Shown: positions 47,017 through 56,284, counted from the first letter of the stretch. The stretch is DNA of 64,000 nucleotides from Thalassospira australica (GCF_000763295.1 NZ_JRJE01000031.1:248001-312000); one strand, 5' to 3'. Notes: generated from the letters alone by a model not told the origin. A program made the numbers and translations.

Positions 47017-49461
47017 TTAGACCTTCACCCTTGCGGATTTCGGGTCGTAGAGGGGCTTGAGAGAAGGCATCGCCGAAATCCTTTCACCAGCAACCTCGAT
47101 CTCAAATTTTGAGGAAAGGACGTCCTGTGCCGTCTCGCCAGCACACGGCACATAGCCCATACCGACAGCACCACCAAGCGTATGACCGTAGTTTCCGGAG
47201 CTGAGGTACCCAACGATCTCGCCGTCCCGGACGATAGGTTCAGCGTGATAGAGCAGGGGCTCCGGATCGCTGAGCAGGAATTGGACCATGCGTCTTTGCA
47301 GGCCTTCCTCGCGCTTTTTCAAAACTGCATCCCGACCAATATATGCGACGTCCGTTTTCTTGACCGCAAATCCAAGCCCAGCCTCAAGAATGTGGTCCTC
47401 GCTTGAAATGTCATGGCCGAAATGGCGAAAGCCTTTTTCGATCCGGCAACTGTCCATCATGTGCAAACCGCACAGTTTGGCATCAAGTTCTCGTCCGGCA
47501 GCCCACAGCACCTCAAAAACATGTGCTGCCATGTCGGCAGAGACGTAAAGCTCCCAACCCAGTTCTCCGACATATGTAACCCGGTGCGCCCGGGCAAGGC
47601 CCATGCCGATTTCGATGTCCTGCCAAGTCCCGAAAGGGTTTACATCGTTGGTGAAATCATTCGGCGAAACCATTTGCATCAACTGCCGGGCATTCGGACC
47701 CATCACGCAGATGACGGCCTCTGCTGCGGTGATATCGGTCAGCACGACACGGTCATCCAAAATCTGACGCTGCATCCAGGTCTGATCGGCAAGGCGTGTT
47801 GCGGCCGGGGTCACCACAAGGTAGGCGGTTTCGGAAAGACGTGTGATCGTTACATCTGCCTCGATACCGCCACGGGTGTTCAGAAACTGGCTGTAGACGA
47901 TCTTGCCGACAGGCACGGAAAGATTGCTCGCAGCAACCCGGTTCAGGAAAGCTTCGGCATCTGGCCCCTCTACGCGAATCTTCCCGAAGGACGACATGTC
48001 GTAGATACCGACATTTTCACGAACGGCCTTGTGTTCCCTTGCTGAATTTTCAAACCAGTTTTGCCGCTTCCAGGAATACTGATATTCGGGTGTCTGGCCT
48101 GGATCAGCAAACCAGTTTGCCCGTTCCCAGCCTGAAAGCTCTCCCATGACAGCGCCTTCCGCGATAAGAGCGTTGTGCAGTGGTGACCGCCGAATACCGC
48201 GTGCTGTGGCTTTCTGGCGATAGGGAAAGTGGTCTGAATAGAGCAGGCCCAAGGTTTCCTTGGATCGCTCGAACAGATAGGTCTGGTTGCCTTGGAAGGG
48301 CTGCATGCGGGAAATGTCGACATCACCAAGGTCGAACGGCTTCTCACCGCTGTTCATCCACTCCGCCAGCGCCATGCCTGCACCACCAGCAGATTGGATC
48401 CCGACGGAGTTGAAGCCAGCAGCAACCCAAACATTGTCCATGTCGGGCGCCAGACCCAAGTGGTATGCGTCGTCCGGGGTGAAGCTTTCCGGGCCGTTAA
48501 AGAAAGTTTGGATTCCCGTTTCCGCCAGAAGCGGTAGTCGGTTGACTGCCTTTTCGAGAATTGGTTCGAAATGATCGAAGTCTTCGGGCAATTGGTCGAA
48601 TTCGAAATCCTCCGGAATACCTTTCATGCCCCAGGGTTTTGCTTCCGGTTCGAAGGCACCGAGCATGATGCTACCAGCGTCTTCCTTGTAATAGGCGCAT
48701 TCGTCGGGCACACGTAGCACCGGCAATTGTTGAAGGCCGGGGATTTTTTCCGAGACGATATAGAAATGCTCACAGGCATGAAGGGGCACATTGGTACCCA
48801 TTTGACGGCCGACCTCATGGCCCCACATGCCAGAACAGTTTACCACGTGATCACACGTGATTGTTCCTGCACCTTCTTCGTTTTCCCATTCAACGCCAGT
48901 AATGCGGCGACCGTCTTTGACAAATCCGATGACCTTGGTGCGTTCAAGAACCTTGGCGCCACGAAGTTTGGCACCTTTCGCCAGTGCGTGCGCGATATTG
49001 GACGGATCACCCTGACCGTCAAGCGGCAGATAAACGCCGCCGACCACATCATCGCAGTTAAGATGTTCGTATTTGGCTTTGATTTCAGACGGAGAAATCG
49101 CCTCCACTTCAACACCAAAGGCGCGGGCCATCGATGCCTGGCGCATCAGTTCTTCCTGACGTTCATCCGTGAGCGCAGCCGTGATGGATCCCACGCGCCT
49201 GAAACCGGTAGACAAGCCGGTTTCAGCCTCAAGATTGCCATAGAGTTCCTGACTGTATTTCGCCAGCCGGGTCATATTCTGGGTAGCACGCAACTGGGCG
49301 ATTAGGCCTGCGGCATGCCAGGTGGTGCCGCAGCAAAGCTGCTTGCGTTCTAAAAGGACAACATCTTTCCAGCCCAACTTTGTCAGGTGATAAGCGACCG
49401 AACACCCGATCACACCGCCGCCGACAATCACAACGCGGGCGCTATTTGGTGGAATTGCCAT
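47017..49461 (-). CDS. dimethylglycine/sarcosine dehydrogenase-like FAD protein with GcvT domain
   Basis: An 814-residue two-part enzyme. Residues 1-380 are a DAO-type FAD oxidoreductase: dinucleotide motif 'VVIVGGGVIGCSVAYHLTKLGWKDVVLLER' (about 9-39) and 'LCCGTTWHAAGLIAQLRATQNMTRLAKYS', where the His in TWHAAG is the usual covalent-FAD position of this family. Residues ~430-810 are an aminomethyltransferase (GcvT/FAO) domain that passes formaldehyde to tetrahydrofolate ('YDMSSFGKIRVEGPDAEAFLNRV', 'YVGELGWELYVSADMA'). It oxidises an N-methylated glycine such as dimethylglycine or sarcosine. The XRE-cupin gene lies upstream on the same strand. Confidence 0.88.
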   Translation of the reverse strand: MAIPPNSARVVIVGGGVIGCSVAYHLTKLGWKDVVLLERKQLCCGTTWHAAGLIAQLRATQNMTRLAKYSQELYGNLEAETGLSTGFRRVGSITAALTDERQEELMRQASMARAFGVEVEAISPSEIKAKYEHLNCDDVVGGVYLPLDGQGDPSNIAHALAKGAKLRGAKVLERTKVIGFVKDGRRITGVEWENEEGAGTITCDHVVNCSGMWGHEVGRQMGTNVPLHACEHFYIVSEKIPGLQQLPVLRVPDECAYYKEDAGSIMLGAFEPEAKPWGMKGIPEDFEFDQLPEDFDHFEPILEKAVNRLPLLAETGIQTFFNGPESFTPDDAYHLGLAPDMDNVWVAAGFNSVGIQSAGGAGMALAEWMNSGEKPFDLGDVDISRMQPFQGNQTYLFERSKETLGLLYSDHFPYRQKATARGIRRSPLHNALIAEGAVMGELSGWERANWFADPGQTPEYQYSWKRQNWFENSAREHKAVRENVGIYDMSSFGKIRVEGPDAEAFLNRVAASNLSVPVGKIVYSQFLNTRGGIEADVTITRLSETAYLVVTPAATRLADQTWMQRQILDDRVVLTDITAAEAVICVMGPNARQLMQMVSPNDFTNDVNPFGTWQDIEIGMGLARAHRVTYVGELGWELYVSADMAAHVFEVLWAAGRELDAKLCGLHMMDSCRIEKGFRHFGHDISSEDHILEAGLGFAVKKTDVAYIGRDAVLKKREEGLQRRMVQFLLSDPEPLLYHAEPIVRDGEIVGYLSSGNYGHTLGGAVGMGYVPCAGETAQDVLSSKFEIEVAGERISAMPSLKPLYDPKSARVKV

Positions 49462-49633
49462 TTTTACATCCTTCTAAAGGGTTACGCGCGAATTCGGGCG
49501 TTATCTGTGCCCCGACAGGGAGCTGGTTTCGCGAAAACGTGGCGGTGTGGGGTTCGCCATAAACGTCACAATCAATTGTGCGGCCGCAAATGATGACTAC
49601 TCAAACTTAGGAGGGAAGGGACATCTGCAAGCC

Positions 49634-50191
49634 TCAATAGACGGGTGGGGAAATGACCCATATCGCGATTGCGGGATCGTCATAGGGATTGGCCCAGCGA
49701 TATTCAGAACCTTTGATACGGAAACTGTCGCCGGTTGAAATCGTAAACTTTTGCCCCCCAATCCAAACATCAAGTTTGCCAGAAACAAGATAGACAACTT
49801 CCTTGGTCGCGCGTTGACGAGGCTTTTTGAGCGCTGAACCGGGAAGAAAAGTAGAATGAATGACTTCAAAGTCGTCTGTCAGATCGGGAGACACCAGGGC
49901 CTCCAACAAACCGCTATCGCGCTCGCCAATCTCGCGGCGTGCCGACGCCCTGACGACAAGACCACGTTCGTCTTCCGGGGCATCCGCGATGCCAAAGAAT
50001 ATGGAGACGGGCGCTTCTAGAACACGGGCGATGCTATGTAGATCATCAACAGTTGGCACGGATAAGTTTCGCTCAACTTGAGAAAGCCATCCAACGGATT
50101 TGTCGAGAGCCCGCGCAAGGTCTTCGAGCGTCATCTTACGGGCGAGCCGCAATGCACGGATGTCGGGACCAATCTGACTTTTCTCTGGCAT
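49634..50191 (-). CDS. XRE-family transcriptional regulator with cupin domain
   Basis: A 185-residue regulator. The helix-turn-helix covers about 8-62 ('IRALRLARKMTLEDLARALDKSVGWLSQVERNLSVPTVDDLHSIARVLEAP'), and a cupin sensor ends the chain ('TKEVVYLVSGKLDVWIGGQKFTISTGDSFRIKGSEYRWANP'). The ATG at 50191 has GGGGGGA upstream. It lies 172 nt before the dehydrogenase gene, which it probably controls in response to a small metabolite of the same pathway. Confidence 0.9.
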   Translation of the reverse strand: MPEKSQIGPDIRALRLARKMTLEDLARALDKSVGWLSQVERNLSVPTVDDLHSIARVLEAPVSIFFGIADAPEDERGLVVRASARREIGERDSGLLEALVSPDLTDDFEVIHSTFLPGSALKKPRQRATKEVVYLVSGKLDVWIGGQKFTISTGDSFRIKGSEYRWANPYDDPAIAIWVISPPVY

Positions 50192-50790
50192 TCGTCCCCC
50201 CAAATCCAACTGATACGTTTAGCCGCTACCGACTTCAGAATTGCGCTTATGAAAAAGTAGATGAAAATTTCACGGATGCAAATGAAAAAACAGCCAGGAA
50301 TTTCATTTCATCAAGATGATGCGTTCCGACCGGTTCCTGATCAGGTTGCAACTGGACTGACTTAGGTGGAGTGAAATCTTTGATCGGGAATGGGTTCTGC
50401 CAGCATTTTCGAGGCAACCAGTCATCCTGACGTGATCGCGCGGTGCAGTAGGCGACAGGCAGACCAATAAGCTATCGCCGTTTCCCAAAGAACTGATTGT
50501 CGAGATGATTAGGAAGCGGGAATGCTCATAGAAGATTCCCAACAACGTCCATCACCGTGGAACATCTCCTCATTAAACGGGCGAAGCTATGCACACGACA
50601 GGCCGGAGTGTACGATTTCTGTACATGTAAAAAAGGGGCAGTTCATCGATATTTGCGCAACACTATCGAAGCTACACATGTGTTCGATAATATATATTAT
50701 GACAAATAATGACTCTCGCGATCCAAGATCAATATAGTTCTATTCCAATATGTTAGATCACATACTTGCAATTAATGCTCGCGTCACGGG
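50192..50790. other. gene-free region between XRE-cupin and tctE genes
   Basis: About 600 bases; open frames here are short and not protein-like. It is AT-rich toward the right end. A nested palindrome lies at 50664-50689: outer arms TATCGAA / TTCGATA and an inner ACACATGTGT. TGTAC...GTACA arms lie near 50607. No terminator with a T-run is evident for the kinase gene. Confidence 0.45.
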
Positions 50791-52197
50791 TTATGCCAAC
50801 ACTTCAAAACGCACACTAAAGACGCAGCCGCTATGATCATCTGGCTGTGTCAGTTTGATCGTCGTGTCATGGCGTATGGCAATTTCCTTGACGATCGAAA
50901 GGCCAAGTCCGCACCCTTCTTCCTGCCCAGTACCATTCATCCGATAAAACCGCTTGAAGACATCTTTATGATGTTCAACGGGAATACCCGGTCCATTGTC
51001 TTCGACGGTTAGAACCACATGCTGGTCATGTGCGGTGATCTCTCGATCAAGGCGTACAGTGACCGCACTGCCATCGGGGCAATAGCACAACGCATTATGC
51101 ACCAGGTTTTTAAGCAGTTCTTCAATCAACGTTGCATCACCCTTGATGAAGGTCGGCTCAGTAAGTCCTTCATATCCAAGGTCAATACCGCGCTCCAGCG
51201 CAACAGGAACCTTCGATCCGGTCACGGCACGGGTGATCTCGCACAGATCAATCTTCTCAAATGATCTGCCGGCCAATCCTTCTGGTGCCGCACGTGCCGA
51301 CGCCAGCAACTGATTAGCAAGATGCGACGTCTGGCGGGTTGAGGCCGCGATTGTTTCCACTATCTGGCGTATTTTTTGTGGATCTTGTTCGCGCTGCCCA
51401 AGTTCGGCTTGGGTGCGCAATGCGGCCAAGGGTGTCCGCAACTGGTGTGCGGCATCTGCGGTAAACCGCTGCATGGTTTTAAGGCTGTTTTCAAGCCGTT
51501 GAAACAGGTGATTAATTGCCCCGACAAGGTGCCGTACTTCGGTCGGAACATCATGCAAGATCGGTCGAAGATCGGTTGGGGAACGTCGATTAAGTGCCTC
51601 TTCCAGTCTGGTGAGCGGTTTCAGACCCTGTCCAATCCCAAACCATACGATTACCGCGGCAATTGCAATCAGGGCGATCTGGCGCGCAGCAGCACTTGCG
51701 ATAATGTCTTCGCTTAAACTTAATCTTGTTCCCATGGTTTCAGCGACAAGCACCTGAAAACGTGTCGCTTTTCTGGCGCTGGCAACATAACGCGACAGCG
51801 CACCAATCCTTACGTTTTCACCATTGTAAACCGCGTCATAAAACACGGGTTCTTCACGAAGCGGTCTGAGTTTCTCGGGAACCGGCGGCAGGTCTTCGTA
51901 ACCTGTAATAAACGCGCCCTGCCCGGTGCTGACCTGATAGAAAACCCGGTCTTCTGCTGCACTTGTTAACATCTCAAGCGCCACATAAGGTACATCGACC
52001 TCAATCTGACCACCGATCAGAACCACTCGATCAGCAATTGCCAGGGCCGAGCTTAAAAGTGCGCGGTCAAAGGCCTGATTTGTCGAGCGAACTGCATTGC
52101 TACGCACTTCAAGTAACATCAATGAACTGATTACCAAAAGTGGCACCAGCAACCATATAACAAGCCTGCGTCTGAGCGATCCGTTACGCCATTTCAT
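50791..52197 (-). CDS. tctE: sensor histidine kinase, TctE/QseC type
   Basis: A 468-residue membrane kinase. TM1 is at about 11-29, a periplasmic 2CSK_N-type sensor region to about 170, TM2 near 172-192, then HAMP-like and HisKA domains. The phospho-acceptor is about His251 in 'FTADAAHQLRTPLAALRTQAEL'. The ATPase has N-box 'LVHNALCYCPDGSAVTV', G1 'VEDNGPGIP' and G2 'GCGLGLSIVKEIA'. It overlaps its response-regulator gene by 4 nt. TctE-type kinases usually control tricarboxylate uptake, and a tctCBA operon lies 5 kb away. Confidence 0.88.
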   Translation of the reverse strand: MKWRNGSLRRRLVIWLLVPLLVISSLMLLEVRSNAVRSTNQAFDRALLSSALAIADRVVLIGGQIEVDVPYVALEMLTSAAEDRVFYQVSTGQGAFITGYEDLPPVPEKLRPLREEPVFYDAVYNGENVRIGALSRYVASARKATRFQVLVAETMGTRLSLSEDIIASAAARQIALIAIAAVIVWFGIGQGLKPLTRLEEALNRRSPTDLRPILHDVPTEVRHLVGAINHLFQRLENSLKTMQRFTADAAHQLRTPLAALRTQAELGQREQDPQKIRQIVETIAASTRQTSHLANQLLASARAAPEGLAGRSFEKIDLCEITRAVTGSKVPVALERGIDLGYEGLTEPTFIKGDATLIEELLKNLVHNALCYCPDGSAVTVRLDREITAHDQHVVLTVEDNGPGIPVEHHKDVFKRFYRMNGTGQEEGCGLGLSIVKEIAIRHDTTIKLTQPDDHSGCVFSVRFEVLA

Positions 52198-52859
52198 GCT
52201 TTTTTCAACAAATAGCCAAGACCTCGCACGGTCTGAATTTTGATGTCTGCAAGTTCAACACGTTTTCGCAAACGGCTGATGTAAAGCTCAACCGCATTTG
52301 CGCTTATATCGTCTTCAAACCCGGCAAGCTGATCAGCTATCTGTTCCTTGCTCAGAACGTGCCCAATGCGCAGCAACAGGATTTCAAGGATGTTGAGTTC
52401 CCGGCGCGGAATATCAACGTCATGACCGTCAATTGTTACACGCCGTGCCACCGTATCAAATACAAGCTGCCCGCATTTGATCTGGGTGTTGTGGGTGCCG
52501 GCATTGCGGCGCATCAGCGCCCTCACCCGCGCTTCAAGTTCGACCAGTTCAAATGGCTTTGCCAGATAATCATCCGCACCAAGGTCTAATCCCTTGACCC
52601 GATCTTCGATGTCGCCCCGTGCGGTCAGGATCAGTACAGCACTTTCAGCGCCGCGATGACGCATCCGCCTGAGAATTTCCAACCCATCAAGTTTCGGCAA
52701 ATTCAGATCAAGCACCACAAGCCCGTATTCCTGCGTGCGCAGGATGTCATCTGCTTCCTCGCCATCGGCAATTACATCAACCGCATAGCCAGAATGCCTT
52801 AAAGACCGTGCAATCCCGTCCGCCAGTGCGGCATGATCTTCAACGACAAGGACTCTCAT
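52194..52859 (-). CDS. tctD: OmpR-family response regulator, TctD type
   Basis: A 221-residue regulator. Receiver domain with D8, phospho-acceptor D51 in 'LVVLDLNLPKLDG', T79 in 'ILTARGD', and K101 in 'DDYLAKPFEL'. The winged-helix output domain runs from about 125 to 221 ('RRELNILEILLLRIGHVLSKEQIADQL... NAVELYISRLRKRVE... VRGLGYLL'). First gene of the tctD-tctE pair, divergent from a periplasmic binding protein. OmpR-type regulators bind direct repeats about 10-11 bp apart. Confidence 0.92.
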   Translation of the reverse strand: MRVLVVEDHAALADGIARSLRHSGYAVDVIADGEEADDILRTQEYGLVVLDLNLPKLDGLEILRRMRHRGAESAVLILTARGDIEDRVKGLDLGADDYLAKPFELVELEARVRALMRRNAGTHNTQIKCGQLVFDTVARRVTIDGHDVDIPRRELNILEILLLRIGHVLSKEQIADQLAGFEDDISANAVELYISRLRKRVELADIKIQTVRGLGYLLKKA

Positions 52860-52879
52860 TGTTTGTGCTTCTCTTCCCT

Positions 52880-52981
52880 GATAAACCGGCAGGTGGTGTT
52901 TATCATAAGTGGTTTACCAACCATGATACGCCCATAAAACGCCATAGTGACATCCCATGTTCATGATATCCACCTCATGAA
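52880..52981. promoter_or_regulatory. inverted repeats between tctD and the orphan binding protein
   Basis: GATAAAC-N11-GTTTATC at 52880-52904 and TTCATGA-N8-TCATGAA at 52960-52981. They are placed to act on both divergent genes. CAGGTGGT at 52890-52897 also occurs inverted (57048-57055) upstream of tctC. Role inferred from position. Confidence 0.45.
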
Positions 52982-53010
52982 CGGCTGATTGCGATCAAGA
53001 GTATTTCAAC

Positions 53011-54135
53011 ATGACTTTGGGCCGTACCTGTATTCGTTTATGTGTCATCGTCCTTGTGATGCAAGCAACTTCTGCAATGGCAGAGGTGTTTAGCTACGAA
53101 CCGCTGCGCCTGGCTCAAGTATCAGACCCGGAACGATCCCTGCTTTCGACGGGCATCCCAAAAGCTGTCATTTACGGGTCAGCCGACATTGAAGCCTTTA
53201 GCCCTGTGATCAAGGCTTTTCAGGAAGAAAACCCGCTTGTTGGTGTTGAATATCATCAGCTCCAGACCCTTGAAATGTATGACATGACATTGATGCAGCG
53301 TGAAAACGCTGAAGCCAATGCTGATCTGATCATAAGTTCGTCAATGGACCTGCAGATGAAGCTTGCCAATGACGGCTACGCCATTTCACACCAAAGTACA
53401 GAAACACAGGCATTGCCAAACTGGGCACGTTGGCGCAATGAAGCCTTTGCCGTCACGCAGGAACCTGCTGTTATTGCTTATAATCGGGCTTTCTTCCGCG
53501 AGCATGACCTTGAACCGCCGAAAACACGCGAAGATTTCATCGCACTTTTGACCAATCATGACGACCTTTTCAGCGAGAAGGTCACGACATATGACATCGA
53601 GCGAAGCGGTGTTGGTTTTCTGTTTCTTGCCCGTGACGAACGATTTTTCGCGGGCATTTGGGATTTTGTACGAACATTGGGGCAATCAAAGGTAAAGCTT
53701 TACTCCAACACGTCTCCCATGCTTGAAAAAATTGCCGATGGTCAGGTTGTGCTCGGATATAACCTTCTGGGGTCATATGCCGAAACATTCAGTCGCCGAA
53801 ACCAGAACCTTGGTGTGATCCTGCCCGAAGATTTCATTGTGGTTTATTCGCGGATTGCCATCATCCCGCGGGCAGCGCGCAACCCGGACCTAGGCGCACG
53901 CTTTCTTGATTTCATGTTGTCAGTTCGCGGGCAAACCGTTTTGCAAAATGATGGCAATTTCAACCCGGTACGCGACGACATTCCACCAAGTACCTTTTCA
54001 TCCTTGATTTTTGATCGCTATGGCGAGCGGGTGCGTTCCTTCCCGGTGGGGCCAGGACTTCTGGTCTATCTTGATCAGGCCAAACGACAACGGTTCATCC
54101 GTCGCTGGCAGGACTCTTTGCTCAATCGGCGCTAA
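53011..54135 (+). CDS. orphan periplasmic binding protein linked to TctDE
   Basis: A 374-residue family 1 binding protein related to iron/phosphate-type receptors. Signal peptide ends 'TSAMA' near residue 24. Blocks include 'KAVIYGSADIEAFSPVIKAFQEENPLVGVEYHQLQTLEMYDMTL', 'ADLIISSSMDLQMKLANDGYA', 'AIIPRAARNPDLGARFLDFMLSVRGQTVLQNDG'. No permease or ATPase is nearby; instead it is divergent from tctD-tctE. In Bordetella- and Pseudomonas-like systems a similar protein is found beside such two-component pairs and is thought to present ligand to the kinase. An importer role is not excluded. Confidence 0.82.
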   Translation: MTLGRTCIRLCVIVLVMQATSAMAEVFSYEPLRLAQVSDPERSLLSTGIPKAVIYGSADIEAFSPVIKAFQEENPLVGVEYHQLQTLEMYDMTLMQRENAEANADLIISSSMDLQMKLANDGYAISHQSTETQALPNWARWRNEAFAVTQEPAVIAYNRAFFREHDLEPPKTREDFIALLTNHDDLFSEKVTTYDIERSGVGFLFLARDERFFAGIWDFVRTLGQSKVKLYSNTSPMLEKIADGQVVLGYNLLGSYAETFSRRNQNLGVILPEDFIVVYSRIAIIPRAARNPDLGARFLDFMLSVRGQTVLQNDGNFNPVRDDIPPSTFSSLIFDRYGERVRSFPVGPGLLVYLDQAKRQRFIRRWQDSLLNRR

Positions 54136-54171
54136 GTCCCCCTGCCCGACGCTTTCAATATCGCCGTACTT

Positions 54172-55020
54172 CTATTCCGATAGATTTTCATTCGGGACAG
54201 CGCGGTTCTTCGGTCCGGTATAATTCCAGATCATCCGTCTTGGAATGGGTCCTTTGTTTCGGCCACCTTGCTGGGTTTGCTCCCACGCATGGGCGAGAAT
54301 ACCCACAGAACGCGACAAACAGAACAATCCACGTGCAAGTTCTGGTGCAAAGCCAAGCTCGGCATAAATCACGGCCGTTGCGCCATCAATATTCAGCGGA
54401 ATTGGTTTGCTTTTGCGGGCCAACAATTCGCTTTCGATGGCGCTGGCGATTTTTCCAAACCGTCCGGAAATTGCGTTTTGCTCTGCTGCTTCATTCACAA
54501 GTTCCAGCAGCCTCGGCGCGCGCGGGTCCACCGGATGGAAACGATGACCAAAGCCCGGAACATGTTTGCCATGTTCGGCAATCTGGTTATCCAGGCCGTC
54601 AGAAACCGCCGCAACCAATTCCTGCCCGGCATCCATCCGTGCGGCGATATCATGATACAGCGCGACCGCCTGTTCACCAGCACCGCCATGCACATCGCCC
54701 AACACATTAACGGCACTGGCCATTGCGTTATTCAGACCAACCCCACAGGTCGCAGCCATCCGTGCAATGGCAATACTGGGGGCTTGCGGCCCATGGTCGA
54801 CTGCGGAAACAAGTGCTGCCTCAAGAAGTTTGGCCTGCGGTACTGATGGTAAATCACCGCGCGTCATCAACCAGATCATCGTCGGGAAACTGATATTCCC
54901 GATCAAATCTTCAATCGCATAGCCACTATAATGGATTTTGCCCGGTTCCATATCGATGATGTCGGTTTTCCACCAGTCGCGTACTTCGTTTTCGACGTCT
55001 TCCACGGTTTTCGTACTCAT
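54172..55020 (-). CDS. citryl-CoA lyase, citrate-synthase fold
   Basis: A 282-residue protein of the citrate-synthase superfamily, shorter than citrate synthase (about 430) and close in size to citryl-CoA lyase. The three catalytic positions are retained: His in 'LGDVHGGAGEQAVALY', His in 'PGFGHRFHPVDPRAPRLLEL' with the following Arg, and Asp in 'PLNIDGATAVIYAELGFAP'. The expected reaction is citryl-CoA to acetyl-CoA plus oxaloacetate, or the same on a related 3-hydroxy-3-carboxy-acyl-CoA. It overlaps the CoA-transferase gene by 4 nt (ATGA), so the two are made together. Confidence 0.85.
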   Translation of the reverse strand: MSTKTVEDVENEVRDWWKTDIIDMEPGKIHYSGYAIEDLIGNISFPTMIWLMTRGDLPSVPQAKLLEAALVSAVDHGPQAPSIAIARMAATCGVGLNNAMASAVNVLGDVHGGAGEQAVALYHDIAARMDAGQELVAAVSDGLDNQIAEHGKHVPGFGHRFHPVDPRAPRLLELVNEAAEQNAISGRFGKIASAIESELLARKSKPIPLNIDGATAVIYAELGFAPELARGLFCLSRSVGILAHAWEQTQQGGRNKGPIPRRMIWNYTGPKNRAVPNENLSE

Positions 55021-56237
55021 AGCACGCCCTCTTTGGCAAGGTTATCGATCTCGTCACAGGAAAAGCCCAGCGACGACAGAATGTCCTGGTTATCCTGTCC
55101 CAGTTCGGGCGGCGGTGTATTCACGGACGGTGCAGCGCCATCCATCTTGATACCCGTGCGCAGGATACGGATATCGCGATCAGCACCCGGTACATTTTCA
55201 AAGGATGCCATCATCCCACGCTCAGCAATCTGCGGCAGCGCCAATGCCTGTGGCACGGTCAGAACCGCACCGGCCGGAACACCAACAACATTGAGCTTTT
55301 CAACCCAGTGATCCGTTTCCTTTGTCACAAGCACTGCTTCAAGCAGCGCGGTCAAAGCCGACCGGTTTTCAAGCCGTTCCTTGCGCGAGACAAATCGCGG
55401 GTCTTTGATCAGGGATTCCAGTCCAAGAACATCGCAAAGGGCTTCAAATTGTTCCTGTTTGTTTGCCGCGATGTTGAGTTGACCATCTGCTGTGGCAAAC
55501 GCGCCCGATGGTGACGATGTGAAGTTGTCATTGCCATTGGCCGTTGGTTCCTTGCCCGCAATCAGATAGTTCGACACAACCCAACCCATGGTGGCTATGA
55601 CTGATTCCAGCATCGAAATATCGATAAAGCTGCCTTTGGCGTTTTTGTTCCCCATCGTGCGCCCAGCCAATGCCGAACTGATGGCGAATGCAGCCGTCAT
55701 GCCGCCAATGGTATCGGCCATCGGATATCCGACGCGATAGGTTCCCTTATCTTCTTCGCCGGTGATGGTCATGATGCCCGAAAGCCCCTGCACGATCTGG
55801 TCATAGGCAGGCAGCCTTTTCATCGGCCCAGACTGACCAAAGCCCGAGATCGCGCAGTAAATCAGGGCCGGATTGACGTCGCTTAGCACATCGTAACCAA
55901 GTCCCAGTCGATCCATCACACCGGGACGGAAATTCTCGACCAGCACATCGGCCTTCGCCACCAGCTTCTTGAGGATTTCTTTGCCACGCGGTTCTTTGAG
56001 ATTAAGCGTGATCGAACGTTTTCCGGCATTTTGTGCCATGAACGAAACGCCCATCAGCTTTTCATTCAGTTCCATGTCCGCACCAAGCTGCCGGGCGAGA
56101 TCACCACGCCCGGGTGCTTCAACCTTGATCACATCAGCCCCCATATGGGCCAGTTGATGGCAGCAAAACGGCCCGGCCAGCACATTGGTCAAGTCCAACA
56201 CCGTAATCCCGGAAAGCGGGTTTGATCCGTTATTCAT
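55017..56237 (-). CDS. class III (CaiB/BaiF) CoA-transferase
   Basis: A 406-residue CoA-transferase. Family blocks are 'LSGITVLDLTNVLAGPFCCHQLAHMGADVIKVEAPGRGDLAR' at the start, 'DVLVENFRPGVMDRLGLGYDVLSDVNPALIYCAISGFGQSGP', and the catalytic Asp in 'VGYPMADTIGGMTAAFAI'. Such enzymes move CoA between carboxylic acids through an aspartyl-CoA thioester. Next to a citryl-CoA lyase, the acceptor is most simply citrate or a similar tricarboxylate and the donor perhaps acetyl- or succinyl-CoA; that is inference. Divergent from the IclR gene. Confidence 0.9.
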   Translation of the reverse strand: MNNGSNPLSGITVLDLTNVLAGPFCCHQLAHMGADVIKVEAPGRGDLARQLGADMELNEKLMGVSFMAQNAGKRSITLNLKEPRGKEILKKLVAKADVLVENFRPGVMDRLGLGYDVLSDVNPALIYCAISGFGQSGPMKRLPAYDQIVQGLSGIMTITGEEDKGTYRVGYPMADTIGGMTAAFAISSALAGRTMGNKNAKGSFIDISMLESVIATMGWVVSNYLIAGKEPTANGNDNFTSSPSGAFATADGQLNIAANKQEQFEALCDVLGLESLIKDPRFVSRKERLENRSALTALLEAVLVTKETDHWVEKLNVVGVPAGAVLTVPQALALPQIAERGMMASFENVPGADRDIRILRTGIKMDGAAPSVNTPPPELGQDNQDILSSLGFSCDEIDNLAKEGVL

Positions 56238-56247
56238 AAAACACCTA

Positions 56248-56284
56248 AATTCTGCCTGGTAGAATTGTGTTCTATTATATAGAA
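56248..56284. promoter_or_regulatory. four alternating TTCT/AGAA half-sites, likely IclR operator
   Basis: TTCT at 56250, AGAA at 56261, TTCT at 56270 and AGAA at 56281 alternate at 9-11 bp spacing, about one helical turn. They form overlapping palindromes AATTCT-N7-AGAATT and TAGAA-N5-TTCTA. The array begins 13 bp upstream of the CoA-transferase start and faces the divergent IclR gene. Confidence 0.6.

Noticed and set aside
50303..50545. 80-codon - strand frame in the gene-free region before tctE
   Set aside because: No ribosome site or conserved-looking pattern; the region reads as noncoding.
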